This document shows, one piece after another, positions 18,350-27,882 of a stretch of DNA of 64,000 nt. The notes below the pieces were generated by a model that was not told the origin of the DNA, searched no databases, and was given only the letters and a program-made list of their open reading frames with translations. Both the position numbers and the translations under genes were made by a program. The stretch's first letter is position 1. The number at the start of each line of letters is the position of its first letter. Origin of the DNA: Pseudomonas sp. KU26590 (lineage in GTDB: Bacteria > Pseudomonadota > Gammaproteobacteria > Pseudomonadales > Pseudomonadaceae); the NCBI RefSeq assembly GCF_026153515.1, contig NZ_CP110644.1, positions 1,827,501 to 1,891,500 of the forward strand, given 5' to 3'.

Positions 18350-18480
18350 GCTGTGATGATGCTTGCGTCTTAATAAACGGTCCTTTTGAGTTGTGACCCT
18401 GTTTTAGCACTTCGATGTGTCCTGTCAACGTGTTCGCGATGATGCACCCACAATAACGATCAATAATAAGGATGAAATCG

Positions 18481-19200
18481 ATGACCCTTCAAATCGCAAC
18501 GTCTGAGCCCTTGAAGCAACCGTGCATCGATGCAGACTTTAATGTGGACGTCCCAACCGCGTTTCAGCAATTGGTCGATGAGCAAAACCAACTGTCCCGA
18601 GACCAGTTGAGCGAGCTGCACAAGCAATGGCTCGGGCCCCACGGCGTGTTTGCCACCTTCAGCGCGGAGGTCGAGCGACTCGGGCGTCAGGCCCCCGCGC
18701 TGGATGACCTCTCCAGTCTGGGCAGCGCGGAGCGTATGAACGAAGCCGAACGAGCGGTGGCCTTCGCGCTGGCGCAGAGCAATCGCCGGCGCGCGGCCAA
18801 CAATCCCTTCGGCTCACGCTCGCGTCAGGGCCTGTGCTGCGTGGTGTTCGACGAGTCCCGCGCGTACACGATGGCGGAGCGATACGCCGCGTATGAAGCC
18901 ATGCGCCAGAGCGACTCGGATTTCTTCATCAAACTGATCGCCACCACGCGCGGCGTCACCGAGCGGCGCATCGTCTTTCGCGGTTTGCTGGAGCATTATG
19001 ACCGGCTGCTGCCGATCGAAAAAAGCATCTACCCCGAGGCTTACCGCGAGGTGCAGCAAACACATCTGGATCGGGAAGAAGGGTTGTATGGGCCGCTGAT
19101 ATTGGGTGACAGCCTGCACAACTTGCTGACACGCATGACGCCCCTTGATCTGCTCAAGCAGGTTCAGGTGCCGACCGACGCCATGGCCTGCAGCGAATAG
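18481..19200 (+). CDS. Hypothetical protein, 239 residues
   Basis: I do not recognise a family. The protein is hydrophilic and helical, without signal peptide or membrane segment. Notable stretches are QQLVDEQNQLSRDQLSELHK near residue 30, RAAFALAQ-like helices in the middle, RIVFRGLLEHYDRLLP near 165 and a DREEGLYGPLILGDSLHNLL segment near 200. The ATG at 18481 is chosen because AAGGA then lies 8 bases upstream; the ATG at 18472 overlaps that site. Its small regulator neighbour upstream may control it. Confidence 0.6.
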   Translation: MTLQIATSEPLKQPCIDADFNVDVPTAFQQLVDEQNQLSRDQLSELHKQWLGPHGVFATFSAEVERLGRQAPALDDLSSLGSAERMNEAERAVAFALAQSNRRRAANNPFGSRSRQGLCCVVFDESRAYTMAERYAAYEAMRQSDSDFFIKLIATTRGVTERRIVFRGLLEHYDRLLPIEKSIYPEAYREVQQTHLDREEGLYGPLILGDSLHNLLTRMTPLDLLKQVQVPTDAMACSE

Positions 19201-19232
19201 CGAACCCTCAAAAGGCTAATTAGGTCGTTGAC

Positions 19233-20312
19233 TCACCCCAGCGCTGCACCCTCGTGCGTGCAAACCTTACTGGATGGCTGCGCCGGAGTGACCCGATTTC
19301 GCCCCGCGCTTTTTGCGTCATACAGCGCCATGTCGGCTTCGTGCAGCCACAGGCCGGCGTCGGTCTGGTGCGCGCCGTACGCCGCGACGCCGATGCTCAG
19401 GCTCAGCGTCAGATCGGGGAGGGCGGAATGGGCATGGTCGTGGACCGTGCGGCGCAGGCGTTCGAGTATCTCGATCGCCTGGGTCAGGGTGGTGTCGGGC
19501 AGGATGACGCAGAATTCGTCGCCGCCGTAACGGCCGGCCAGATCGGTCTGTCGCAGACTCGCCGACAGCGCGTTGGCCAGTTGCTTGAGCACGTTATCGC
19601 CGGTGATATGGCCGTAGGTGTCGTTGATGGTTTTGAAGTGGTCGATGTCGATCAATGCCACGCTGTGGTGACGATTGAGCATCTGGCATTTATCGAATTC
19701 CAGCGCCAGTCGATCCTTCCACGCGCCGTGGTTCATGAGGCCGGTGAGGCTGTCGGTGGCGCTGAGTTTTTCCAGTGCTTTCTTGCTTCTGGACAGCTGC
19801 ACCGCGACGCGGTAACAGACCAGCCCAATGGCCATCGGGTAGATAACCAGCGTGGGCAGGCAGGCGAATACCTGCAGTTGAGTGACATGGGGAAACAATG
19901 CCGGCAGGAATATCTTGTACGCCACCAGCGCGCCCGTCGCTTGCGCCAGCGAGCCCATGATAAACAGACGCAAACCACCGGCGGCGATGTTGTTCATCGC
20001 CATCATCGACAGCACCGTCACAGTCGGCAGCGGACTGATGCCCATCGCTCCCGCCCAAAAGCCGCCGCCCAGCGAATCATAAATGAGGTTGCGGCGTTCG
20101 GCCGCATACGGCTGCCGTGAGCGCTTGGCCAATTGATAGGCCAGGTGCGGCCAGCCGTAGCCGTGAAGGATCATCGCGATCCACACCCAGACCGGCGGAT
20201 GGGAAGGGTACAGCGCTGCAGCCACCGCGAAGAACCCGATGCCCAGGCCGATGCTGCGCGGCAAGTACATGCGTCTGGCGAAGGAGAGACCTTTGTGGAC
20301 CGAAGTGTTCAT
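19233..20312 (-). CDS. MASE2-GGDEF diguanylate cyclase (DgcC/AdrA-like)
   Basis: Makes the second messenger c-di-GMP from two GTP. The N-terminal ~170 residues form a MASE2 membrane sensor with several hydrophobic helices (MYLPRSIGLGIGFFAVAAAL at residues 15-34 and others). The GGDEF domain follows: DSLTGLMNHGAW at 187-198, IDIDHFKTINDTYGH at 221-235, and the active-site GGDEF at 263-267. An RxxD inhibitory site (RQTD, 254-257) sits five residues before GGDEF, so product inhibition is expected. No EAL domain is present. By analogy to DgcC it may promote exopolysaccharide or biofilm formation. Confidence 0.92.
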   Translation of the reverse strand: MNTSVHKGLSFARRMYLPRSIGLGIGFFAVAAALYPSHPPVWVWIAMILHGYGWPHLAYQLAKRSRQPYAAERRNLIYDSLGGGFWAGAMGISPLPTVTVLSMMAMNNIAAGGLRLFIMGSLAQATGALVAYKIFLPALFPHVTQLQVFACLPTLVIYPMAIGLVCYRVAVQLSRSKKALEKLSATDSLTGLMNHGAWKDRLALEFDKCQMLNRHHSVALIDIDHFKTINDTYGHITGDNVLKQLANALSASLRQTDLAGRYGGDEFCVILPDTTLTQAIEILERLRRTVHDHAHSALPDLTLSLSIGVAAYGAHQTDAGLWLHEADMALYDAKSAGRNRVTPAQPSSKVCTHEGAALG

Positions 20313-20617
20313 AGCGCTTCACCGGGTTATAACGCAGCATCCCGACTGATACATCGGTCACGACCAACGACTCCGAGTGTCCCCCGCTGGCGGGACGCTG
20401 GGAAGAGCATTTGGCCACTATTGGTTAAATAATTCTCGCCGGTTGCCGCCGGAGGGTGCGGTGATGCAGGTGCCGTTTGGATAAGTGATGGGGGTCATCT
20501 GTCATGGCGTGTTTTCCGGCCATCTGTGTATAGACCGTTCTGCGCAGATTGGCTGAAATGTCGCTGCAGTTCGGCGCTGTCCGGCTGCGTATTCCGTCAC
20601 GCCGGCAGGAGCCCACG

Positions 20618-21253
20618 ATGCCCGAACTCTCAAACCTCATCGCTTTTTCCCTGATCGCCCTCGGCATGGTGCTAACGCCGGGGCCTAACATGATTTACGT
20701 CATTTCGCGATCCATCTCACAAGGGCGCAAGGCGGGTCTGATCTCCCTCGGCGGCGTGGCAGTCGGCTTCATCTTCTACATGCTGTGCGCGGCGTTTGGC
20801 ATCACCGGGTTGGTGATGGCGGTGCCCTATGCCTACGACACGTTGCGCATGGCCGGTGCCGTGTATTTGCTGTACCTCGCCTGGCAGGCGGTAAAGCCAG
20901 GCGGTCGCTCGCCGTTTCAAGTGAAGGATTTGCCCCAGGACAGCAACAGGCAGCTGTTTCTCATGGGCCTGATGACCAACCTGTTCAATCCCAAGGTGGC
21001 GGTGCTTTACCTGTCGCTGTTGCCGCAGTTCATCACCGTCGGCGACGGCAGCAGCGTGCTGAGCCAGTCGCTGATCTTGGGCAGCGCACAGATTGTGGTC
21101 AGCATCAGCGTCAACGCCATGGTCGCGATGGCAGCAGGTTCCATCGCAGTGTTTCTGACGCAGAAGCCCGCTTGGGCGGCAGTGCAGCGCTGGCTGATGG
21201 GCACGGTGTTATTCGGGTTTGCGGTGCGCATGGCGGTTGAAGGCAGGCGCTGA
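20618..21253 (+). CDS. LysE/RhtB-family amino acid exporter
   Basis: A 211-residue membrane exporter with six hydrophobic segments and the family start ALGMVLTPGPNMIYVISRS. NLFNPKVAVLYLSLLPQF near residue 125 is the conserved central segment. It resembles the RhtB homoserine/threonine branch more than LysE proper. The start at 20618 has CAGGAG 7 bases upstream; an in-frame upstream extension (from 20549) has no such site and is not hydrophobic. The preceding 300 bases (20313-20617) show nothing recognisable. Confidence 0.87.
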   Translation: MPELSNLIAFSLIALGMVLTPGPNMIYVISRSISQGRKAGLISLGGVAVGFIFYMLCAAFGITGLVMAVPYAYDTLRMAGAVYLLYLAWQAVKPGGRSPFQVKDLPQDSNRQLFLMGLMTNLFNPKVAVLYLSLLPQFITVGDGSSVLSQSLILGSAQIVVSISVNAMVAMAAGSIAVFLTQKPAWAAVQRWLMGTVLFGFAVRMAVEGRR

Positions 21254-21358
21254 TGGTGCGGTCATGTGTCGAGGGACACCTGGCAAACACTTGCCAGACG
21301 CTCCGCGATTCGCGAGATTACCGCCCCGACTCGTTAGCATCATCACAAGGGACGTCTG

Positions 21359-22528
21359 ATGCCTGTATCTCTCTCCGTTTTGCGTATCACTTGCCTCACC
21401 GCGCTGATCGCGCCATTCACCCTGCACGCCGAGAACGCGGTCCATGTGCTGACAGGCACCTTGGGTAAATCGCCCATCGTCGTCGAGCTGGATCTCACCA
21501 GCGCTGAAAACGTGACGGGCCGGTATTTCTACGAGAAGTACCACAAGGACCTGCCGCTTTCCGGCACCTCCAAGGGTAACGATCTGACGCTGACTGAAGG
21601 CCTGAGCTACGACGACGAAGCCAAGTTGCCGAAGCTGGTCCTTCATAAAAATCCGGATGCGAGCTGGACCGGGGACTGGAGCAGCAAGGGCAAGTCCTAC
21701 AAGGTGCAACTGGCCGAACACGCCATCAACGCGCCAGATGCTTCCGCCGAATCGGGTTGGCAAGACATCTACAAACAGTCGGCGTACGACTATCTGCGGC
21801 TCACGCACCTGAACCTCAAGGCGGATAAAAACGCTACGTTTATGGGCCACGGGCTGCAATGGTGGGTCGAGCCGGAGTCGGGCGTCTCGATGTTTGAAGT
21901 CACGTCGGGTTACGCGCCGGATCAGGCCGCACGTATCAATCAGCAACTGCGCTCGCGCCTGTGGCAAGAGGTTGTCAGCTACCACCAGTGCATGCTCAAC
22001 GCCAGCCGCAACGGCGGTGATTTTGCCCAGACGGTCACGCCGCACTTACTGACGCCTGGCATCGTCAGCCTGAGCGTTTTCACCGATTACGATTGCGGCG
22101 GCGCGCACCCGGACTTCGGCGATTCGCCGCTGAATCTGGATGTCAGCACGGGGAAAGGCTTAACGCTGGAAGATGTGTTGTGGGTCGGCAAAGGCGCGCC
22201 GTTTCACTACGAACGTGATGAAGAAGGTGGCACGAGTTTCGACACCTATTCCGACTACCGGGGCAAAACCTTGGCCCCCTGGCTCGTCGCCCAGTTAAAA
22301 GCTGCGCACCCTGCAGACATGGTGAAGCCTGCTACCGAAGACGACTGCGACTACACCGACCCATCGGTCTGGGAATTTCCGTCGTGGTACTTCACCGAAA
22401 AAGGCATCGTTTTCGGCCCGTCCTTCGCCCGGGTAATGCGCTCGTGCGAAAGCCCGGAATGGTCAGTCTTGCCTTACAGCGTGATCAAGGCGCATCCGGG
22501 TGGGACGAAACTGACGTTGCCGGAGTAA
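21359..22528 (+). CDS. Exported hypothetical protein, possibly DUF3298/RsiV-like C-terminal domain
   Basis: A 389-residue protein with a signal peptide (LRITCLTALIAPFTLHA, cut before ENAV). The N-terminal half is a beta-rich domain (VLTGTLGKSPIVVELDL, ENVTGRYFYEKYHKDLPLSG) of the kind that binds cell-wall or carbohydrate ligands. The C-terminal half (LLTPGIVSLSVFTDYDCGGAHPDFG, DVSTGKGLTLEDV) resembles the DUF3298 domain seen in RsiV-type proteins. Function is unknown. An AAGGGACG ribosome site precedes the start. Confidence 0.6.
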   Translation: MPVSLSVLRITCLTALIAPFTLHAENAVHVLTGTLGKSPIVVELDLTSAENVTGRYFYEKYHKDLPLSGTSKGNDLTLTEGLSYDDEAKLPKLVLHKNPDASWTGDWSSKGKSYKVQLAEHAINAPDASAESGWQDIYKQSAYDYLRLTHLNLKADKNATFMGHGLQWWVEPESGVSMFEVTSGYAPDQAARINQQLRSRLWQEVVSYHQCMLNASRNGGDFAQTVTPHLLTPGIVSLSVFTDYDCGGAHPDFGDSPLNLDVSTGKGLTLEDVLWVGKGAPFHYERDEEGGTSFDTYSDYRGKTLAPWLVAQLKAAHPADMVKPATEDDCDYTDPSVWEFPSWYFTEKGIVFGPSFARVMRSCESPEWSVLPYSVIKAHPGGTKLTLPE

Positions 22529-22622
22529 ATCAACGCGAGTTGCTGCCTGCCGGCGTCTGACGAAGGTGGATCTGAAATCGCTGCTTTTCCGGCTGCAATC
22601 GCTGCCGAAAAGGCAGCAACCC

Positions 22623-23207
22623 TCACTTCCCGCCGGTCACGCCCTTTACCACCTCGGCGTGGGCCTTGGCGTCTTTCGCCAGCGAGATCACGTTCACCAT
22701 CGCCGTGCGTTTGCCATAGGCAGCAGTAATCGTCGTGCTCAACACCCGGCCGCCGTCTACGCTCCCTGAGATATCCAGCTGACGCATGCCGAGGCCTTTT
22801 CGTACGATCTTCTTCTCGCCCAGCTTCTTGAAGTCCTTGTAGCTCGACTGCTGCTGTTGCAGCGTGTCGGCGATGATGCCGTCGAGGGTTTGCTTGTCGT
22901 TGGCGCCGACCTTCTGGTCATTGAGCAGTGGCGCTTCGGTGATGATGACCGCGCGCTTGGCGGGCTTGTTCATGTACAGCGAGCCGGTCACACCTGCGGC
23001 CCGGGCCTTGGCGTCGATCTCTTCCATCGGCCCCTTGACGTAGTCCTTCGGCAGGGTGAAAGCGAACTTGCCGCCGAGCATCGCGACTTTTTGCCCGGAA
23101 GGCTTCGGCGCGGGTTTGGCTTTGGTCGCGGCTTGTGCGCCGACCATGCCCAGGCATGACGCTAAAGCGGTGCAGACCAGCAGGGTTCTTAAACTGAACA
23201 AGCGCAT
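22623..23207 (-). CDS. Exported hypothetical protein, 194 residues
   Basis: A periplasmic protein with a signal peptide (RLFSLRTLLVCTALASCLG, cut after AQAA), a short Lys/Pro linker (TKAKPAPKPSG) and a compact mixed domain (KFAFTLPKDYVKGPMEEIDA, KRAVIITEAPLLND, MRQLDISGSVDGGRVLST). I recognise no named family. The start at 23207 is supported by CAGGAG; an in-frame start at 23237 is less likely. It is convergent with the preceding exported protein. Confidence 0.6.
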   Translation of the reverse strand: MRLFSLRTLLVCTALASCLGMVGAQAATKAKPAPKPSGQKVAMLGGKFAFTLPKDYVKGPMEEIDAKARAAGVTGSLYMNKPAKRAVIITEAPLLNDQKVGANDKQTLDGIIADTLQQQQSSYKDFKKLGEKKIVRKGLGMRQLDISGSVDGGRVLSTTITAAYGKRTAMVNVISLAKDAKAHAEVVKGVTGGK

Positions 23208-23290
23208 TCCGACCACTCCTGGGGATGATTCATACAAAGGTCCGGCATTTTGCCTGAGGGTGATGGCAGGTTGATAGTCGTGAGGGCAAT

Positions 23291-23804
23291 GCTGGCCTTA
23301 GCCGGTCCCACTGGGTGTACGCAATGCTTTAGTGGGACCGGCTTCAGCCGGGAATAGGCCAGTGTGTACGCCACGAGATTTGCAGCGTGACGCCTGATGC
23401 CTTCCCGGCTAAAGCCGGTCCCAATGGGTGTACGCGGTGTTTAGTGGGACTGGCTTCAGCCGGGAATGGGCCGGCATGGGCAAAATAAGATTTGCAGCGT
23501 GACGCCCGACGCCTTCCCGGCTAAAGCCGGTCCTACTGGATGATCGCGGCGTGTTGTAGGACTGGCTTCAGCCGGGAAGAGGCCGGCATGGTCAACACAA
23601 GATTTGCAGCGTGTTGGCTGACGTCTTCCCGGCTAAAGCCGGTCCTACTGGATGATCGCGGCGTGTTGTAGGACTGGCTTCAGCCGGGAAGAGGCCGGCA
23701 TGGTCAACACAAGATTCGCAGCGTGATGGCTGACGTCTCCCGGCTAAAGCCGGTCCTACTGGATGATCGCGGCGTGTTGTAGGACTGGCTTTAGCCGGGA
23801 AGAG
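23291..23804. repeat. Tandem ~112-bp REP array
   Basis: Forward REP heads of the GGACTGGCTTCAGCCGGG type occur at about 23331, 23443, 23555, 23668 and 23780, a period near 112 bases, alternating with inverted CTTCCCGGCTAAAGCCGG copies. The forward copies say TTCAGCC while the inverted ones say GGCTAAAGCC, so each arm has its own diagnostic base. The array fills the gap before malic enzyme. Confidence 0.9.
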
Positions 23805-23858
23805 GCCAGTTCCAGCGCCGCAGATTTCCATCCGCGCATTGGCTTTCCAGGCCAAAGG

Positions 23859-23880
23859 TGTACATTGAATTCAAAATACA
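23859..23880. promoter_or_regulatory. Operator-like palindrome before malic enzyme
   Basis: A near-palindrome of 22 bases with the core TTGAATTCAA at 23865-23874 and the right arm TTCAAAATACA. It is 20 bases before the malic enzyme ATG. The same core occurs before the aminotransferase operon (29120-29141) and over the GntR start (29248-29263), which suggests a common regulator. Confidence 0.7.
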
Positions 23881-23899
23881 ATAAGCACAGGAGACAGAC

Positions 23900-25576
23900 A
23901 TGACCCATGCCACTGATCGCACCTTGCAAGTCCCTTTCGCCGGGCCCACGTTGCTGGGCACCCCACTGCTTAACAAAGGCACGGCGTTCAGCCTCCAAGA
24001 GCGTGAAGCCTTGGCCCTGCAAGGCCTGCTCCCTGAACGTGTCGAAACCATCGAACAGCAGGCGAGCCGCGCGTATCACCAATACCAGGCCTGCACGACG
24101 GATCTCGATAAACACATCCTCCTGCGCTCGATCCAGGATTCCAACGAAACACTCTTCTACCGCGTCGTCGACGACCACCTCGACGAGATGCTGCCGATCA
24201 TCTACACCCCCACCGTTGGCAAGGTCTGCCAGGAATTTTCCCGCATCTACCGCAGCCATCGCGGCCTGTTCATCAGCATCGCCGACAAGGACCGCATCGA
24301 CGAGATCCTCAACAACGTCACCAAGGACAACGTCAAAGTCATCGTCGTCAGCGACTGCGAGCGCATTCTCGGCCTTGGCGATCAGGGAGTCGGCGGCATG
24401 GGCATCCCCATCGGCAAGCTGTCGCTGTACACGGCGTGCGGCGGCATCAGCCCGGCCTACACGCTGCCGGTGGTGCTCGACGTGGGCACCAACAATCCGG
24501 CGCTGCTGGCGGATCCGCTGTATTTCGGCCGTGGCCAAGAGCGCGTTCGCGGCGCTGAATATGATGCGTTCGTGCAGGCATTCGTGGAGGGCGTCCAGCG
24601 CCGTTGGCCGGAAGCCATTCTGCAGTTCGAAGACTTCGCGCTGACCAATGCCATGCCGTTGCTGGCGCGCTTTCGCGATCAGCTTTGCTGCTTCAACGAT
24701 GACATTCAGGGCACTGCCGCCGTCACCGTGGGCACCTTGCTGGCCGCTTGCAAGATGAAGGGCCAGCGCTTGTCCGAACAGAGAGTCGCCTTTGTCGGCG
24801 CCGGGTCGGCGGGTTGTGGGATCGCCGAGCAGATCATCGCCGCCATGCAGCTCGAAGGATTGTCCGAAGCCCAGGCGCGCAGCCAGGTGTTTCTGCTCAA
24901 CAGCAAAGGGCTGCTGACCGATCGCCAGCCGGGCCTCTACGATTTTCAACAGCGGCTGGCCCACTCCAGCGATTCACTCAACGACTGGGAGTTCAGCGCG
25001 CACTGGCCCTCGCTGCATGAGGTGGTCAGCAACGCCAAACCCACCGTGCTGATCGGCGTGTCGGGCAAAGCCGGACTGTTCACCCAGCAGATCGTCGAGA
25101 CCATGCACAGCCACTGCCCGCAGCCGATCATCATGCCGCTCTCCAACCCGACCTCGCAGATCGAAGCGCACCCCAAGGACATTCTGCAATGGACCGACGG
25201 GCAGGCGTTGGTGGCCACAGGCAGTCCGTTTCTGCCCATTGAGGTGCTGGGTAAAACCTTTCCCATCGCGCAGTGCAATAACTCCTACATCTTCCCCGGT
25301 ATCGGCCTCGGCGCCATCGCCAGCAAGGCGACCCGCGTCACCGACGGCATGCTGATGGCGTCGGCCCAGGCGCTGGCTGAGTGCGCAGCGGCAGGGCAGA
25401 TGCTGCCGCCGTTGCGGGATGTTCAGGCGGTCAGCAAGCGCATCGCGTTCGCCGTCGGCATGGCGGCCCAGCGCGACAGTGTGGCGCCGCCGCAATCGGA
25501 AGATGAACTGTCAGCGGCGATTGAAAAAGACTTCTGGCAGCCCGTGTATCGGTCGTACGTCCGTCGTCCTGACTAA
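23900..25576 (+). CDS. maeA: NAD-dependent malic enzyme
   Basis: Oxidative decarboxylation of malate to pyruvate and CO2. At 558 residues it has the length of the large SfcA/MaeA type. Landmarks are [15 protein letters not shown] near residue 97, [17 protein letters not shown] near 167, [16 protein letters not shown] near 196, [13 protein letters not shown] near 264 (metal site) and the NAD-binding [14 protein letters not shown] near 300. CAGGAG precedes the ATG. The operator-like palindrome just upstream ties its expression to the regulon at 25.6-31.3 kb, where pyruvate or glyoxylate chemistry is likely. Confidence 0.93.
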   Translation: MTHATDRTLQVPFAGPTLLGTPLLNKGTAFSLQEREALALQGLLPERVETIEQQASRAYHQYQACTTDLDKHILLRSIQDSNETLFYRVVDDHLDEMLPIIYTPTVGKVCQEFSRIYRSHRGLFISIADKDRIDEILNNVTKDNVKVIVVSDCERILGLGDQGVGGMGIPIGKLSLYTACGGISPAYTLPVVLDVGTNNPALLADPLYFGRGQERVRGAEYDAFVQAFVEGVQRRWPEAILQFEDFALTNAMPLLARFRDQLCCFNDDIQGTAAVTVGTLLAACKMKGQRLSEQRVAFVGAGSAGCGIAEQIIAAMQLEGLSEAQARSQVFLLNSKGLLTDRQPGLYDFQQRLAHSSDSLNDWEFSAHWPSLHEVVSNAKPTVLIGVSGKAGLFTQQIVETMHSHCPQPIIMPLSNPTSQIEAHPKDILQWTDGQALVATGSPFLPIEVLGKTFPIAQCNNSYIFPGIGLGAIASKATRVTDGMLMASAQALAECAAAGQMLPPLRDVQAVSKRIAFAVGMAAQRDSVAPPQSEDELSAAIEKDFWQPVYRSYVRRPD

Positions 25577-25595
25577 CATCCTCGCGCCCAAAAAG

Positions 25596-25620
25596 AACCC
25601 GCCAAATCGGCGGGTTTTTT
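25596..25620 (+). terminator. Intrinsic terminator of malic enzyme
   Basis: A 7-bp GC stem (CCCGCC-AAAT-GGCGGG with flanking AA/TT) followed by a T run, 20 bases after the malic enzyme stop. It also separates the gene from the convergent hydratase. Confidence 0.85.
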
Positions 25621-25640
25621 TATGACAGCGAGGTAAAGCG

Positions 25641-26405
25641 TTAGGCCAGCGTGAGAGATACCGACGGCAGCCCGTTGATCTGCCCCAGCACCTCAGCCAT
25701 GCCCTGCACGAAATGCATGCCGGTGTAAGACCCCGTGGTGATCACGAAATCCTCGGGCAACGGCAGTCCATTAAGGGTGTGATGGTTGACCAGCCACGGC
25801 AACAGCCGACGCGGATCGCCCGCCGGATTGGCGACTGTCGACGGCACAATGCTCTCGCCATTCACCGTGAAGGTCAGCGTCGGTTGAACGAAGGGAAATG
25901 ACGCGTCATAAGGTACGAAATCACCCACCACCAAGGCGCCGTGGTTAAGCAAGTCGGCCAATTGCGTCAGCGGCTCGATCTTCGGCCAGGCCGAAAACCG
26001 GCTGGAAACCACCTCGATGGACGCCGCCATTTCGCCGATGCCCGCCATGACTTCCTCGTCGCTGTACGCCTCATCCCGAGGGCTGAAGTCGCGGTTGAAG
26101 CGGAAGGCGATTTCCAACTCCAGACCCACCGGCGGATAGACGCTGCGGTCCAGTGTGCCGGTCGACGGGAACAGGCAGTCCCGGGGCAGCGGCGAACCCT
26201 GAATCGGCCCGTCCGTGGACTTCGAACCGATCTTCCAGCCGCCAGCTTCTACGCCACGCAAACGCAGGATTTTCTGTTGCGTGAGGTACGCCGCTTCACG
26301 GTCAGGCGGGTTCAGGTCGACATCCAGCTCGCCCAACAGGTCATGCTTGTTCTGCGCATCGACGATCAGCTGCGCCAGGCGCGAAGGTTGGGTGTCAGTG
26401 TCCAA
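25641..26405 (-). CDS. 2-keto-4-pentenoate hydratase family protein (MhpD/HpcG-like)
   Basis: A 254-residue enzyme of the 2-oxo-alk-4-enoate hydratase/decarboxylase family. The family features are GWKIGSKS near residue 56, PVGLELEIAFRFNRD near 92 with the metal-binding Glu residues, and a C-terminal GSYTGMHFVQGMAEV segment. It would hydrate a 2-oxo-4-enoate or act on an isomeric keto acid. The start is TTG at 26405, with GGAG 7 bases upstream; no in-frame ATG fits. It is the last gene of a three-gene minus-strand unit with an MFS transporter and an aminotransferase. Confidence 0.82.
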   Translation of the reverse strand: MDTDTQPSRLAQLIVDAQNKHDLLGELDVDLNPPDREAAYLTQQKILRLRGVEAGGWKIGSKSTDGPIQGSPLPRDCLFPSTGTLDRSVYPPVGLELEIAFRFNRDFSPRDEAYSDEEVMAGIGEMAASIEVVSSRFSAWPKIEPLTQLADLLNHGALVVGDFVPYDASFPFVQPTLTFTVNGESIVPSTVANPAGDPRRLLPWLVNHHTLNGLPLPEDFVITTGSYTGMHFVQGMAEVLGQINGLPSVSLTLA

Positions 26406-26482
26406 AAGGGTGCTCCATTGAGTGGGCTCGATTGCAACTTACAGGACGGAAGCGCCACCCGAAGGCGGCCCCCGTTGTGGCT

Positions 26483-27781
26483 TTATTTACTGACCACCGA
26501 AGCAGGTTCCGCGCCCGGTGTCAGCGGCGCAGCCGGCTGCCCATATTCAAACTTGTTCTGCGGCTTCATACGGAACGAAAGCACGACACCAATCGCCAGC
26601 AGAATAATGCTGACCAGAAACGGCAGCTGCCAGTTGCCAAACTTGTCGATCAACAGACCAGCGGCCACTGGGCTGACGATGGCGGCCATGGCCGATCCGG
26701 TGTTCATCATGCCGCTCGCGGTACCGCAGTGGTCCGGCGCGATGTCCATCGGAATCGCCCACATCGGGCCGATGGTCATCTCGGAGAAGAAAAAACCGAT
26801 CGCCAGGCAGGCCAGGGACACGTGGATGTCCTTGGTGAACATCAACGGCACCAGCGACAGCAGCGTCAGCCCCAGGCACACGGCAACCATCAGGCTGCGC
26901 GCCTTGTTCAGATCCTTGGTGCGCGCATAAATGCGGTCGCTGACGATGCCGCCCAGAGTGTCACCGACCACCCCGCCGAAGAACACCGTCGACGCAAAAA
27001 TCGCCGTGCCCTTCAAATCCAGGCCCATGTTCATGAAGTACATCGGCACCCAACTGAGCAGCAGCCACAGCGTCCAGCCATAGCAGAAATAAACGATCGT
27101 GACCGGGGCCATGCGCTTGAACAGGCGACCCCACGGCAGCACGACGCTGGATTTCACTTTCGGCGGCGGCAGGGTGTCCAGTTCCTGCTTCGAGATGCGC
27201 GGGTGGTCTTTCGGGTGCTCGGTAAATACAAACATCCACAGGATGACCCAGACAAAACTGGTGGCCGCGCAGACATAAAACGATTCGCGCCAGCCGTAGG
27301 TGGCCATTACCGCGATCATCGCTGCCGGCGCCAACGCGTTACCGAGACGGGCGAAGGCATGGGTAATTCCCTGGGCGAAGCCGCGTTTTTCCTTGGGGAT
27401 CCAGCGGGACATTGCCGCTGTTGCTGCGGGGAACGTGGCGCCTTCACCGAGGCCGAGGAGGATCCGCGCGACGATCAGCGAAACGAAGCCGCCGGCCAGA
27501 CCGGTCAGCACCGTGGCGCTGGCCCAGATCAGCCCGCACACCACCAGCGTTCGCTTGGCGCCGAATCGGTCGCTGACCCAGCCGCCGATGATTTGAAAGA
27601 TCAGGTAGGGGTACGCGAAGGCCGAGAAGACGATGCCGATCTCGGTTTTGCTCAGATTGAATTCTTTACCGAAACCGACTGCGGCGGTGCTGACATTGAC
27701 GCGGTCCAGGTACGTAATGAAATACATGGCGCACAACATGAACAGCACCACCGTGGTGGGGCGCAGACGTAAAAACTTCAT
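26483..27781 (-). CDS. MFS transporter, anion:cation symporter (ACS/glucarate-phthalate-like) family
   Basis: A 432-residue 12-helix transporter of the ACS branch, which imports organic anions such as sugar acids, tartrate or phthalate. The start (RPTTVVLFMLCAMYFITYLDRVNVSTAA, shortened here to FITYLDRVNVSTAA) and GWVSDRFGAKRTLV near residue 66 are classic. It lies between the aminotransferase and hydratase genes in one orientation, so it most likely imports the substrate of that pathway. Confidence 0.88.
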   Translation of the reverse strand: MKFLRLRPTTVVLFMLCAMYFITYLDRVNVSTAAVGFGKEFNLSKTEIGIVFSAFAYPYLIFQIIGGWVSDRFGAKRTLVVCGLIWASATVLTGLAGGFVSLIVARILLGLGEGATFPAATAAMSRWIPKEKRGFAQGITHAFARLGNALAPAAMIAVMATYGWRESFYVCAATSFVWVILWMFVFTEHPKDHPRISKQELDTLPPPKVKSSVVLPWGRLFKRMAPVTIVYFCYGWTLWLLLSWVPMYFMNMGLDLKGTAIFASTVFFGGVVGDTLGGIVSDRIYARTKDLNKARSLMVAVCLGLTLLSLVPLMFTKDIHVSLACLAIGFFFSEMTIGPMWAIPMDIAPDHCGTASGMMNTGSAMAAIVSPVAAGLLIDKFGNWQLPFLVSIILLAIGVVLSFRMKPQNKFEYGQPAAPLTPGAEPASVVSK

Positions 27782-27882
27782 GTGCTATCTCCAGTTTCTT
27801 ATTGTGTTCGCTGACAACGCGATGATTCGGGATAGTGAGATGTGTCAAACAAGCTGCGGGCGTGCCGCAGCCAGGTGTAGCG

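Noticed and set aside
26432..27772. Plus-strand frame (446 codons) opposite the MFS transporter
   Set aside because: Antisense shadow; composition is His/Gln/Arg-rich without a domain, while the minus strand encodes a clear 12-helix transporter.
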